A stretch of DNA of 11,257 bases, taken from the NCBI GenBank assembly GCA_023428425.1, contig JAEYYP010000296.1:1-11257 (forward strand). Direction: 5' to 3'. This DNA comes from Pseudomonadota bacterium (GTDB taxonomy: Bacteria > Pseudomonadota > Alphaproteobacteria > Rhizobiales > Devosiaceae). The number at the start of each line of letters is the position of its first letter. The stretch's first letter is position 1. Under the pieces are notes generated by a model. It was given only the letters and a program-made list of their open reading frames with translations. It was not told where the DNA came from and did no database searches. Shown here piece after piece: positions 1-5,915 of the stretch. The position numbers were made by a program, and so were the translations under genes.

Positions 1-312
1 GAGCTAGTCATCCTCTCGGCCTGCAGCACGGCCAGCTCCGACGGGACGCCGGGCGCCGAAGGGCTGTCGGGGCTGGCTTCGTCGTTCTTCTACGCCGGCG
101 CGAGGGGGCTGCTCGTCACCCACTGGGAAATCCCGTCCGGTCCCGCGCTCGATCTGTCGACGGGCATGATTGCAGCGCGTGACCGGGACGCTTCGATCAG
201 CTGGGCCCAGGCGTTGCGGACCTCCGTGCTGGGCATGCTCGACCAGCCCAAGTCGCCGCTGCACGCCCATCCCGTATCCTGGGCCGGGCACTTCCTGGTG
301 GGAGCCCTCTGA
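1..312 (+). CDS. CHAT-domain protein, C-terminal end (5' truncated by window)
   Basis: The open frame from base 1 encodes 103 residues ending at TGA 310-312. It begins ELVILSACSTA, followed by GLSGLASSFFYAGARGLLVTHWEIPS. This is the characteristic C-terminal part of a CHAT (caspase-HetF associated with TPRs) peptidase domain. The SAC motif carries the catalytic cysteine, residue 8 of the visible part (codon 22-24). The catalytic histidine would lie upstream, outside the window. Such proteins often have N-terminal TPR repeats and act as proteases, but neither the N-terminus nor the substrate can be seen here. The gene ends 26 bp before the left copy of the tRNA-Ser repeat, so it belongs to the chromosome next to the island rather than to the cargo. 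Family assignment is confident; the physiological role is unknown. Confidence 0.85.
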   Translation, partial: ELVILSACSTASSDGTPGAEGLSGLASSFFYAGARGLLVTHWEIPSGPALDLSTGMIAARDRDASISWAQALRTSVLGMLDQPKSPLHAHPVSWAGHFLVGAL

Positions 313-338
313 CGTCGATGGAGGCGTGAGGAGGCTGC

Positions 339-356
339 TGGCGGAGAGAAAGGGAT
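339..356. repeat. Left attachment-site repeat (tRNA-Ser 3'-end duplicate)
   Basis: The 18 bases TGGCGGAGAGAAAGGGAT are identical to 9983-10000. On the minus strand they read as the 3' end of tRNA-Ser: CCA, discriminator G, acceptor 3' strand and the 3' strand of the T stem. No other part of a tRNA is present here. This is therefore the orphan copy of the crossover core left by tRNA-targeted integration. Similarity stops at once on both sides. Confidence 0.88.
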
Positions 357-481
357 ACTCTGTTTCCGCGAGGTAGCGCAGGCAAATCAAGCACTTAGGC
401 TTGGCCGTCCGAGCGGCAATGTAGCGTTCCGCTGTAGCAGGTCAAGTGGTTCGCAAGGTGCGGGCAGCTGAACTACTGCGC

Positions 482-1633
482 TCAGGCGTTCTCCACGATG
501 AAGCGAGCGCGGTGGTAAAGCTCGTCGAAGGTGATGATCTCCGGGCGGACGAGGTTGCGACGGTACAGCTCGAATGCCCGCAGCTTCGGCTTGTTGATGC
601 CGGTCTCAGCGATGACCTGCGAGAGGGTGCCGACGACAACGAAGGAGCGCGGCTGCACCGCCTGCAGGACCTCTCCCGTAGGGGTTCCATCGTCCTCCTC
701 AGGCCGCAGCTCATCGCCGATCAGCTTCAATGCCGCGTGTACCGTGGCCTGCACCTGCGCTACCGCCCCTACCAGCTCGTCGGACGGTTGCCAGACATCC
801 GGCCTGTACTGGGCCTTGGAAAGCAGAGCGGTGTCGTGGCGCTTGATTTCGACTAGGCAGAGGGAGCTGATCTCCGACCGGGTCTTGAGCAGGGCATCTA
901 CTCGTTTCCCTCGCCCGCTGACGTCAAAACCCCTGACGACCTGTTCGAGCTTCCGATCATCGAGCCCGCTCATGAACACGTACGACAAGCCGTAGCCGAA
1001 CACCCACTGGTTCTCCTCGAAGAACCTCTGCCATACGGCCTCGGGCCGACCGCTGCACTCGGCCTGCTCCGCTGCGAAGTGCGATGTGTCGTTGAGCAGC
1101 TTCTCGAACCTCTGGAGCTGAGCCTTGCGGTAGCCCAGGGCGACCACGTCCTCGGTCGTTATTTCTGTCCGGGCCAGCGCGGCGAGCAAGGGGCCGTTCG
1201 CTGCCATAACCCTCCGGGTCTGCTCGGGCGAGAGCAGCATCTCCTCCAGTTCGCCATCGTTGATGTTCAGGCCCCGCCCATCGGGGAAGTGGATGCGCCT
1301 GATGTTGGCGACGAACTGGAGCAACGCCGTGATCTGCTCGGGGTATAGCTTGAAGGCTTCCTTCGGCCCGGCCTTCGTGAACTTCTGGATCACGAGGTTG
1401 GTGATGCCGCGATTGTCCTCAAGGAACTTCGCGACCAGCTCAAATCGAGCGGGCGGGCGTTCCTGCAGAACCAGCTCGGCCTTCTCCTTGGCGAACTCCA
1501 GTCCGCCACCGCCGTCGATGACCTTGTTGACGATGCGTATCGGTCTGCCGCCAAAGCTGCTCAGCCTCGGGCTCACGTAGGTCTTCCAAGGCTTACGGTT
1601 CCAGAACGCCTGCTCTTCATCCCATCCCTCCAA
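482..1633 (-). CDS. sduA: Shedu-type anti-phage nuclease (DUF4263)
   Basis: A 383-residue protein resembling the DUF4263/SduA family, the single-protein Shedu defence system. From the chosen start, the C-terminal half carries a PD-(D/E)XK nuclease core: Asp246 in KRVDALL, then Glu262 and Lys264 in LVEIK, and a conserved-looking AQVQ segment near 293. It is preceded by the family-typical stretch WQRFFEENQWVFGYGL. The N-terminal 200 residues (EEQAFWNRKPWKTYVS onward) would form the regulatory region. The frame stays open to a TTG at 1667-1669, but that codon has no ribosome site and would overlap a plausible -10 box. The TTG at 1631-1633 follows GGGGGGAA and gives an N-terminus close to what I recall of homologues. 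The gene is the first cargo beside the left attachment site and has no defence partners nearby, as expected for stand-alone Shedu. Phage specificity is unknown. Confidence 0.85.
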   Translation of the reverse strand: MEGWDEEQAFWNRKPWKTYVSPRLSSFGGRPIRIVNKVIDGGGGLEFAKEKAELVLQERPPARFELVAKFLEDNRGITNLVIQKFTKAGPKEAFKLYPEQITALLQFVANIRRIHFPDGRGLNINDGELEEMLLSPEQTRRVMAANGPLLAALARTEITTEDVVALGYRKAQLQRFEKLLNDTSHFAAEQAECSGRPEAVWQRFFEENQWVFGYGLSYVFMSGLDDRKLEQVVRGFDVSGRGKRVDALLKTRSEISSLCLVEIKRHDTALLSKAQYRPDVWQPSDELVGAVAQVQATVHAALKLIGDELRPEEDDGTPTGEVLQAVQPRSFVVVGTLSQVIAETGINKPKLRAFELYRRNLVRPEIITFDELYHRARFIVENA

Positions 1634-1665
1634 CGAAGTTCCCCCCAGCCCACGGTGGCACGAGA

Positions 1666-1694
1666 ACAACAGCGCCCGGCGTGGCGAGCGTCAA
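1666..1694 (-). promoter_or_regulatory. Candidate promoter for the Shedu gene
   Basis: On the minus strand TTGACG (1694-1689) is followed after 17 bp by TGTTGT (1671-1666). The -35 box is strong (CTTGACG, typical of alphaproteobacterial promoters); the -10 box is weak. A transcript would start near 1660, about 26 nt before the preferred TTG start at 1633. This is a sequence match only. Confidence 0.35.
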
Positions 1695-1833
1695 GCCCGA
1701 ACCGTCTTTCACTCACTGGGTTGTTCTGGTTTCGTTCATGAGGCACCGTTTGATCATGACGAGCAAATCACCCCCACCCCATGGGGGCACGACATACCCA
1801 TGCGGCGTGTCCGGGGCGGACAGGCTGGCCCCG

Positions 1834-2031
1834 ATGGAGGAGTACACGCGGCAGGAGGTTGCCCGTCGCAGGGAGTGGGAGGAGCGCCCGGAGAACGTCG
1901 AGGCCCGCGCCCGGGCTGTGGTGGATCGAGAGCGGGCGGAGCGTACGAGGGTAGGCAAGGATGGCAAGCCGGGGCTCATCGGGCCGCCCAACCCCTACAA
2001 GCCCCACCGCAAGGGCGGGTTCGGGCCGTGA
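1834..2031 (+). CDS. Small basic/charged hypothetical protein
   Basis: An open frame of 65 residues from ATG 1834. The first 40 residues are highly charged and probably helical, rich in Arg and Glu (for example VARRREWEERPE and VVDRERAERTR). The tail is Gly/Pro/Lys-rich, ending PHRKGGFGP. Third codon positions are strongly G/C, like the real genes around it, which favours coding. The frame is open further upstream, with an alternative ATG at 1756 giving 91 residues, but that extension passes through a G/C-run segment resembling the repeat array at 4085-4290 and has poorer codon use, so the shorter form is preferred. ACAGG about 9 nt upstream is a weak ribosome site. It lies between the divergent Shedu gene and the convergent recombinase. 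I do not recognise the family; a small nucleic-acid-binding protein is possible from charge alone. Confidence 0.45.
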   Translation: MEEYTRQEVARRREWEERPENVEARARAVVDRERAERTRVGKDGKPGLIGPPNPYKPHRKGGFGP

Positions 2032-2081
2032 CCGAGGATGTCGAAAAAGGATAGACACCCCCTCCCACGGTCGAACGAAAC

Positions 2082-2729
2082 CTACGCAGCTTTCTGCTCC
2101 CATGACGCCAGCGCGGCCTCTGCGGCTGCCGGGTTGTCCTTGATGCGGTAGACGGTCTGGCGCGACACCCCTGCCTCGCGGGCGATGGTCGCCGGAGGTG
2201 TGCCGAGGGCCAGCTTGTCCATCACTGCAACGAGCTGGTCACGGTCGAACGACGGCTTGCGGCCGAGGTAGTTGCGCTCCTCTGCCCGTGCCTTGGCAGC
2301 CTCGATGCCGCCGCGCTGGGCAACCTTCGTGGCTTCGGCCTGAGCCTGCGCAGTCGCCGCCATGAACCCGATCAGGGCGTCCCGTACGGCCATCTGGATG
2401 GGGTCAGTGGTTGAGCCGTCGAAGGTCATGTTGTTGATGACGGTGCGGATGATCACCCCCCGCCGCATGAACTCCCGGATGGCGTCCGTCACGTCAGCGT
2501 AGTTGCGGCCCAGCCGGTCAACCCAGCGCACCACCAACGTGTCCCCGGAGCGGAGCATGTCGAAGAGCCTGCGGCCCTCGGGGCGCTCGGCCAGCGTGGT
2601 GCTGACGCCGGAGACGCCATGGTCCGCCAGAACGCGGTCGATCTTGAACCCTGCCTGCTCAGCTTGGGTCTGCTGGTGGCTCAAGTCCTGCTCGATGGTC
2701 GAGACGCGGGCGTAGAGGATGGTCTGCAC
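2082..2729 (-). CDS. Serine recombinase (resolvase/invertase family)
   Basis: A 215-residue small serine recombinase that cuts and rejoins DNA through a phosphoserine link. The N-terminus MQTILYARVSTIEQD places the nucleophile at Ser10. DRLGRN supplies the conserved arginines near residues 72-75. The long E helix follows, and the C-terminus holds a resolvase-type helix-turn-helix (GTPPATIAREAGVSRQTVYRI). The size is slightly above the 185-200 usual for resolvases. The frame extends to TTG 2741, but GTG at 2727-2729 lies 6 nt after GGAG and gives the normal distance to the catalytic serine, so it is preferred. The gene is divergent from a membrane-protein gene across a region with six TGTCCGY motifs that may be its binding site. 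It could resolve island multimers or invert DNA; no inverted crossover site is obvious. The integrase, not this enzyme, explains the tRNA insertion. Confidence 0.92.
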   Translation of the reverse strand: MQTILYARVSTIEQDLSHQQTQAEQAGFKIDRVLADHGVSGVSTTLAERPEGRRLFDMLRSGDTLVVRWVDRLGRNYADVTDAIREFMRRGVIIRTVINNMTFDGSTTDPIQMAVRDALIGFMAATAQAQAEATKVAQRGGIEAAKARAEERNYLGRKPSFDRDQLVAVMDKLALGTPPATIAREAGVSRQTVYRIKDNPAAAEAALASWEQKAA

Positions 2730-2743
2730 GGTAGGCTCCAAGG

Positions 2744-2855
2744 TGTCCGTATGGTCGGTGTCCGTTGAATGACATGTCCGTTGATGGATGTCAACCCTAA
2801 CGGACGCAATCTTGCGGACATCTCCGCCGACCGCACGGGTTTACCCCAGCGGACA
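2744..2855. promoter_or_regulatory. Cluster of six TGTCCGY motifs; candidate recombinase binding region (res-like) or operator
   Basis: Three direct copies of TGTCCGT start at 2744, 2759 and 2775. Three inverted copies are AACGGAC at 2799-2805 and GCGGACA at 2814-2820 and 2849-2855. Two of the pairs are symmetric about roughly 2790, where GTTGA(N6)TCAAC also lies. Tn3/gamma-delta resolvase half-sites carry TGTCYG, so this arrangement in front of a serine recombinase gene is suggestive of a res-like site. It also covers the divergent promoter region, so autoregulation is possible. Confidence 0.5.
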
Positions 2856-2906
2856 CCACCCTTCCCACGCTCACCGAACGTGGTACCTTCGACCGGGGAG
2901 CGGTTC

Positions 2907-3257
2907 ATGAGCGAGCGATACGGCTGGGAGGCGGTGGAGGCCGAGCGCGAACTGCGCCGGGCTGAGGACGAGCGCGTGACCGAAGCGGTCTGGGATGCGC
3001 TGTCCGACGAGGAGTGGCACCACATCGGACGCGGCTTCACCTTCTTGGGCTACTTCTTCGGGGCCTTGATCATGCTGGCCGTGATGGTGTGGCAATGGAC
3101 CAGCAACACCGGGTTGGTGCAGTGGTACACGCCCATCGCGGCCTTGGGGTTGCTGCTGGCGGCGTTCGGCTGCGCCGTCCTCTGGATCAACAGCAAGGTG
3201 GAGCAAGGGCGGCTGAGGAAGCGGCTAAAGAAGGTGCGCCCGAACTGGGACGTGTGA
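2907..3257 (+). CDS. Hypothetical two-helix membrane protein
   Basis: A 116-residue protein starting at ATG 2907, chosen because GGGGAG sits 7 nt upstream; the frame is open to 2769, but that stretch is the repeat-rich intergenic region. Residues 1-40 are charged and soluble (SERYGWEAVEAERELRRAEDE). Two membrane segments follow at about 46-66 (FLGYFFGALIMLAVMVW) and 76-97 (PIAALGLLLAAFGCAVLWI). The short C-terminal tail is very basic (GRLRKRLKKVRP). By the positive-inside rule both ends are probably cytoplasmic. It is divergent from the serine recombinase and convergent with the two-HTH protein gene. I do not recognise a family. Small membrane proteins in islands can be defence effectors or conserved cargo, but nothing here decides it. 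Confidence 0.7.
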   Translation: MSERYGWEAVEAERELRRAEDERVTEAVWDALSDEEWHHIGRGFTFLGYFFGALIMLAVMVWQWTSNTGLVQWYTPIAALGLLLAAFGCAVLWINSKVEQGRLRKRLKKVRPNWDV

Positions 3258-3280
3258 TCTCGGACGGGGTGAGGGGGGAA

Positions 3281-3309
3281 GCGGCAAGCCGATCTCTCGA
3301 TCTTGCCGC
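3281..3309. terminator. Hairpin between convergent genes, possible terminator
   Basis: GCGGCAAG at 3281-3288 pairs perfectly with CTTGCCGC at 3302-3309 around a 13-nt loop, 24 bp after the stop of the membrane-protein gene. Neither strand has a good T-run after it, so it would be an imperfect intrinsic terminator or a transcript-end stabiliser. Confidence 0.4.
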
Positions 3310-3329
3310 CTCGAAAATCTGCCAAGAAA

Positions 3330-3369
3330 CTAAGCCGGGTGTCATGTTTCGGTGTGGTTGTAGGCTTAG
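3330..3369. repeat. Long-loop inverted repeat in convergent gap
   Basis: CTAAGCC at 3330-3336 and GGCTTAG at 3363-3369 are perfect complements separated by 26 nt. They lie between the convergent membrane-protein and two-HTH genes in a stretch that is more AT-rich than its surroundings (TAATATA follows at about 3371). The function is unknown. Confidence 0.35.
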
Positions 3370-3391
3370 GTAATATACCCCGGCAATCACA

Positions 3392-4009
3392 TCAGGGGCC
3401 GGAAGGGGTCTCCAGCCAGAGGGCCGACCTCAGCTGCCGCCGTTGATCGACGTCCATCGCCTTCAACTCCCGGGCTTCTCGCAGCTGGCTGTCACGGATG
3501 TTGAGGTACTTGGCGACGAGCTGCTGCGTCACGTCCAGCAACCCCGCCATCTCCGTTTGCGTCAACCCATCGAAGTTGTCCCTGAGCCAGCAGACCGCCT
3601 GCTGCACGGACAGTTCCTGCTTGCCACGGGTCTGGCCAAACCTGCGCAGAGCTTCCCCTGCTGCCGCGACATGCTTCCCAGCCGTCCGCACCAACTTCTC
3701 GGTGGTCTCGCTCCAGCGCTCCGCCACCCAAGCACGTAGCTCAGGGCCAACCACGTCGAACGGGACTGTGCCCTTCCTCTCGATGCGGCGGCCCCAACCC
3801 CGCTGTACGACCCATGCGGCCAGTCGGTGCCGCTGATGACGCTCTGCTCCCTCAACATGCACCACGCCCATCTCTCGAAGGATGGTTCGGACCTTCTTTG
3901 GTCCCACCCCGTGAAGCTGGCCTAGCTCGGTCAGGGGTATCCAGTCGCCGGTCGAGACCTTGATCAGCTCGCCAGTTCTCCGGTCAAAAATCTCGTCGAA
4001 GTATTCCAT
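3392..4009 (-). CDS. Putative DNA-binding protein with two HTH-like segments, function unknown
   Basis: A 205-residue protein from ATG 4009, with AGGA 9 nt upstream. Residues 24-50 (IPLTELGQLHGVGPKKVRTILREMGVV) look like a winged-helix or HTH unit. Residues 148-170 (GLTQTEMAGLLDVTQQLVAKYLN) look like a second, classical HTH that resembles replication-initiator or phage-regulator HTHs. The middle is helical and basic. No enzymatic motif is visible. It lies directly downstream of an intrinsic terminator and a 28-bp tandem repeat array, so a role as array-binding regulator or small replication/maintenance protein is a reasonable guess but only a guess. It is convergent with the membrane-protein gene. 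I could not assign a named family. Confidence 0.75.
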   Translation of the reverse strand: MEYFDEIFDRRTGELIKVSTGDWIPLTELGQLHGVGPKKVRTILREMGVVHVEGAERHQRHRLAAWVVQRGWGRRIERKGTVPFDVVGPELRAWVAERWSETTEKLVRTAGKHVAAAGEALRRFGQTRGKQELSVQQAVCWLRDNFDGLTQTEMAGLLDVTQQLVAKYLNIRDSQLREARELKAMDVDQRRQLRSALWLETPSGP

Positions 4010-4031
4010 TGGTCGTGTTCCTGCAGATGTC

Positions 4032-4067
4032 GCAAAAAGGAAAAGCCCCCGGCGGAATGCCGAGGGC
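4032..4067 (-). terminator. Intrinsic terminator of the metal-efflux operon
   Basis: GCCCCCGGC (4045-4053) pairs with GCCGAGGGC (4059-4067) with one mismatch and a 5-nt loop. On the minus strand it is followed by TTTTCCTTTTT (4044-4034). It would end minus-strand transcripts from the CDF/lspA operon just before the two-HTH gene, so that gene would need its own promoter. Confidence 0.75.
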
Positions 4068-4084
4068 CTTGTGGTGTCGTGGTT

Positions 4085-4290
4085 CTCTTAGGAGTGGGGC
4101 AATCGACCCCACCGCCTCCCATCTCCGGAGGGTAGGGTGATCGCCCCCATCTCATAGTGGGGGGTGATCGCCTCCTCTTATTGTGAGGGGCAATCGAGAT
4201 GCTCTCCTAGGGTGAGGGGCAACCGAGAGGGCCTCCTAGGGTGGGTGGTATTTGGCCACTCTCCTATGGGGAGGGGTTTGCGGGTTCAGA
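4085..4290. repeat. Seven degenerate ~28-bp tandem repeats (iteron-like array)
   Basis: Units begin at about 4085, 4123, 4151, 4175, 4204, 4233 and 4261, spaced 38, 28, 24, 29, 29 and 28 bp. The approximate core is CTCCTAGGGTGAGGGGCAATCG, best kept in the units at 4175 and 4204 and degraded at 4123 and 4233. Some units also form small hairpins, for example GTGGGG (4094-4099) with CCCCAC (4107-4112). The array lies between the aquaporin remnant, whose stop codon falls in the last unit, and the terminator, so it is probably transcribed as 3' untranslated RNA. A related segment in inverted orientation occurs near 1765-1792. There are no CRISPR-like unique spacers. Confidence 0.65.
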
Positions 4291-4539
4291 TGGTGCGGAC
4301 CGATGCGGGTCGAGCAGCACCACCAGAGCGGCAGCGGCGAACCCACCGAGAAGCTGTGCAGCGATGAACAGCGGAACATCCATCGGCGCGATGCCCGAGA
4401 AGGTGTCGGTGAGCGCTCGGGCCACGGTGACTGCCGGATTGGCGAACGAGGTGGAGGCGGTAAACAGCGGGTCCTGCTGCAACCCCACCACGGCGAACTG
4501 CTGCTGACCCGGCATTCGCCTCGCCCACAGCCGGTTCAT
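4264..4539 (-). pseudogene. Aquaporin (MIP family) C-terminal remnant
   Basis: The open frame of 91 residues contains FTASTSFANPAVTVARALTDTF, then GIAPMDVPLFIAAQLLGGF. This is the second NPA half-helix and last membrane helix of a MIP/aquaporin channel. Full-length family members have about 220-240 residues with two NPA motifs; here only the second (residues 34-36) is present, and residues 1-25 do not resemble the family. The ATG at 4537-4539 lies 3 nt after the lspA stop, so the fragment could be translated by coupling but could not form a channel. The gene was probably intact cargo in an ancestral metal or metalloid cluster and lost its 5' half. The frame ends inside the tandem repeat array. 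Confidence 0.75.
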
Positions 4540-4542
4540 TCC

Positions 4543-5016
4543 TCAAGGCCGCTTGAGCAAGCCGTTCGTGGCCTTGAAGTTGCTCAGCACCAGCGCGATC
4601 ACCCCGATTGTAATCCAGACATCCGCCACGTTGAACACGAACAGGGCGACACCCGGCTGGAACAGAAGGAAGTCGGTAACGCTGCAATGACCGAGGCGGT
4701 CAAGTAGGTTGCCCAAGGCGCCAGCGGTGACCAGCGCCAGAGCTACCCGCTGCCACCCTCTGGACGCGATGGCCCACGCCCCCGCTGCCAACGTTAGGAT
4801 GGCCGTCAGGCCAACGATCAACATGCCGCCTCCTTCGGAGGACGGCGCGAATAGCGAGAACGAGACGCCTTCGTTGAAGACCAGCCGCAGCGAGAGGAAC
4901 GGAAGCACGTCAACGGGGGGTGCTGCCGGTTCGAGGACTGCTCGAGCCCAAGCCTTGGTAGCGATGTCCGCACCCGTGGCCGCTGCTACAACCAGGGCAA
5001 CCCAGCCGAACCTCAC
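4543..5016 (-). CDS. lspA: Signal peptidase II (prolipoprotein peptidase)
   Basis: A 157-residue inner-membrane aspartyl peptidase that removes lipoprotein signal peptides. Family motifs are in order: DIATK near 17-21, LVFNEGVSFS around 46-54, GALGNLLDRL around 99-108, VTDF with catalytic Asp115, and FNVADVW with catalytic Asp132. Four membrane segments are apparent. The start is GTG 5014-5016, which overlaps the TGA of the upstream transporter as GTGA; the longer open frame to 5067 lies inside that gene and is rejected. A second lspA next to a metal transporter is known from cadmium/lead operons (pbrC in the Cupriavidus pbr operon is an LspA homologue). This copy is therefore probably metal-module cargo rather than the housekeeping gene. 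All catalytic residues are present, so it looks functional. Confidence 0.92.
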   Translation of the reverse strand: MRFGWVALVVAAATGADIATKAWARAVLEPAAPPVDVLPFLSLRLVFNEGVSFSLFAPSSEGGGMLIVGLTAILTLAAGAWAIASRGWQRVALALVTAGALGNLLDRLGHCSVTDFLLFQPGVALFVFNVADVWITIGVIALVLSNFKATNGLLKRP

Positions 5017-5888
5017 GCCTTCTTGGCCGTCTTCAAGTCCGCTCGGGCATCCCTGATGATGGACCACGCAGAGTGCAGGAACAGCCCGGCGATGATGAAG
5101 GCCACGATGAGGTCAGGCCATGGGCTGCTAAGGAGCCACACCAGCCCAGCCGCCACCAGCACCGCGAGGTTGCCGATGGCATCGTTCCGCGAGAACAGCC
5201 AAACGGCCCTTACATTGGCGTCCCCCTTGCGATGGGGGATTAGGACCACAGCGGAGAGGATGTTCACCACGAGGGCGACTGCCGCGAACGCGCCCATGAT
5301 GTCCGCCTCGGGCTGGTGCAGGACCAACACGCGGTAGGCGGACAGAACCAGCACACCGAGCCCCAGCAGCCCCAGGAAGATGCCCTGCAGGAGAGCCGCA
5401 CGGGCCCTTGCAGCGAGCCCCCAGCCCACGGCGATGAGCCCCAGGAAGGAGATCAGGCCGTCCCCGAGGAAGTCGAGGGAGTCCGCCTGTAGGGCCTGAG
5501 AGCCCGACCAGATGCTGCCGCCGATCTCGATGATGCCGTAGCCCACGTTGAGCAGCACGACAATCCAGAGCGCCCGCTTGTACTCGGGGGTGACATGCGA
5601 CAGGTCGGGGATGCGGTCATCGTCATCGGCATCCGCGCCTTCCTCGGCACCGCCACCGCCCAGGCGGGAGAGCTGGTACCCGAGACCCTCAACATCTCTC
5701 TCGACCACCTCAGGGGCAGCCGGGTCAGCTACCTCAAGGGTCATGATCTGGGAGGCAATCGAGACCCTCACGTCTGCGATGCCGGGGACCTTGCGGGCAG
5801 CGCCCTCGATCTTGGCGGCGCAGGACGAGCAGTCCATGCCGGTGACGTGGTAGCGGAGGGTCTCGGAGGTCTGAGTGGTGGTGTTCAT
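5013..5888 (-). CDS. Cation diffusion facilitator with N-terminal heavy-metal-associated domain
   Basis: A 291-residue fusion. Residues 12-72 form an HMA domain with the metal-binding motif GMDCSSC (Cys20, Cys23). A short Gly/Asp linker (77-91) follows, and from about 105 a six-helix CDF transporter begins. TM2 carries DSLDFLGD (Asp139, Asp143) and TM5 carries SRNDAIGN (Asp236, Asn240), the positions that form the transport metal site in CDF proteins. The usual cytoplasmic C-terminal domain is missing; the chain ends shortly after TM6, so the HMA domain may deliver or sense metal instead. It should export divalent metal (Cd, Zn or Pb are likeliest) from cytoplasm to periplasm by proton exchange. 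It is the first gene after a MerR-type promoter and is translationally coupled to lspA. Substrate is inferred from context. Confidence 0.93.
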   Translation of the reverse strand: MNTTTQTSETLRYHVTGMDCSSCAAKIEGAARKVPGIADVRVSIASQIMTLEVADPAAPEVVERDVEGLGYQLSRLGGGGAEEGADADDDDRIPDLSHVTPEYKRALWIVVLLNVGYGIIEIGGSIWSGSQALQADSLDFLGDGLISFLGLIAVGWGLAARARAALLQGIFLGLLGLGVLVLSAYRVLVLHQPEADIMGAFAAVALVVNILSAVVLIPHRKGDANVRAVWLFSRNDAIGNLAVLVAAGLVWLLSSPWPDLIVAFIIAGLFLHSAWSIIRDARADLKTAKKA

Positions 5889-5915
5889 TGTCCGTCTCGC
5901 AATTCGATTGCCCTG

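Noticed and set aside
2769..2906. Extended start of the two-helix membrane protein
   Set aside because: The segment is the TGTCCGY-rich intergenic region; ATG 2907 has a strong ribosome site.
4085..4290. CRISPR array
   Set aside because: Unit spacing is irregular, units are degenerate throughout, and there are no distinct unique spacers or cas genes.
4164..4707. Plus-strand open frames over the repeat array and lspA
   Set aside because: They are antisense to lspA and the aquaporin remnant, and their composition follows the repeat; no family features.
5017..5067. Longer N-terminus for LspA
   Set aside because: Lies inside the upstream transporter gene; the GTG at 5016 with GTGA overlap gives the usual LspA start and length.
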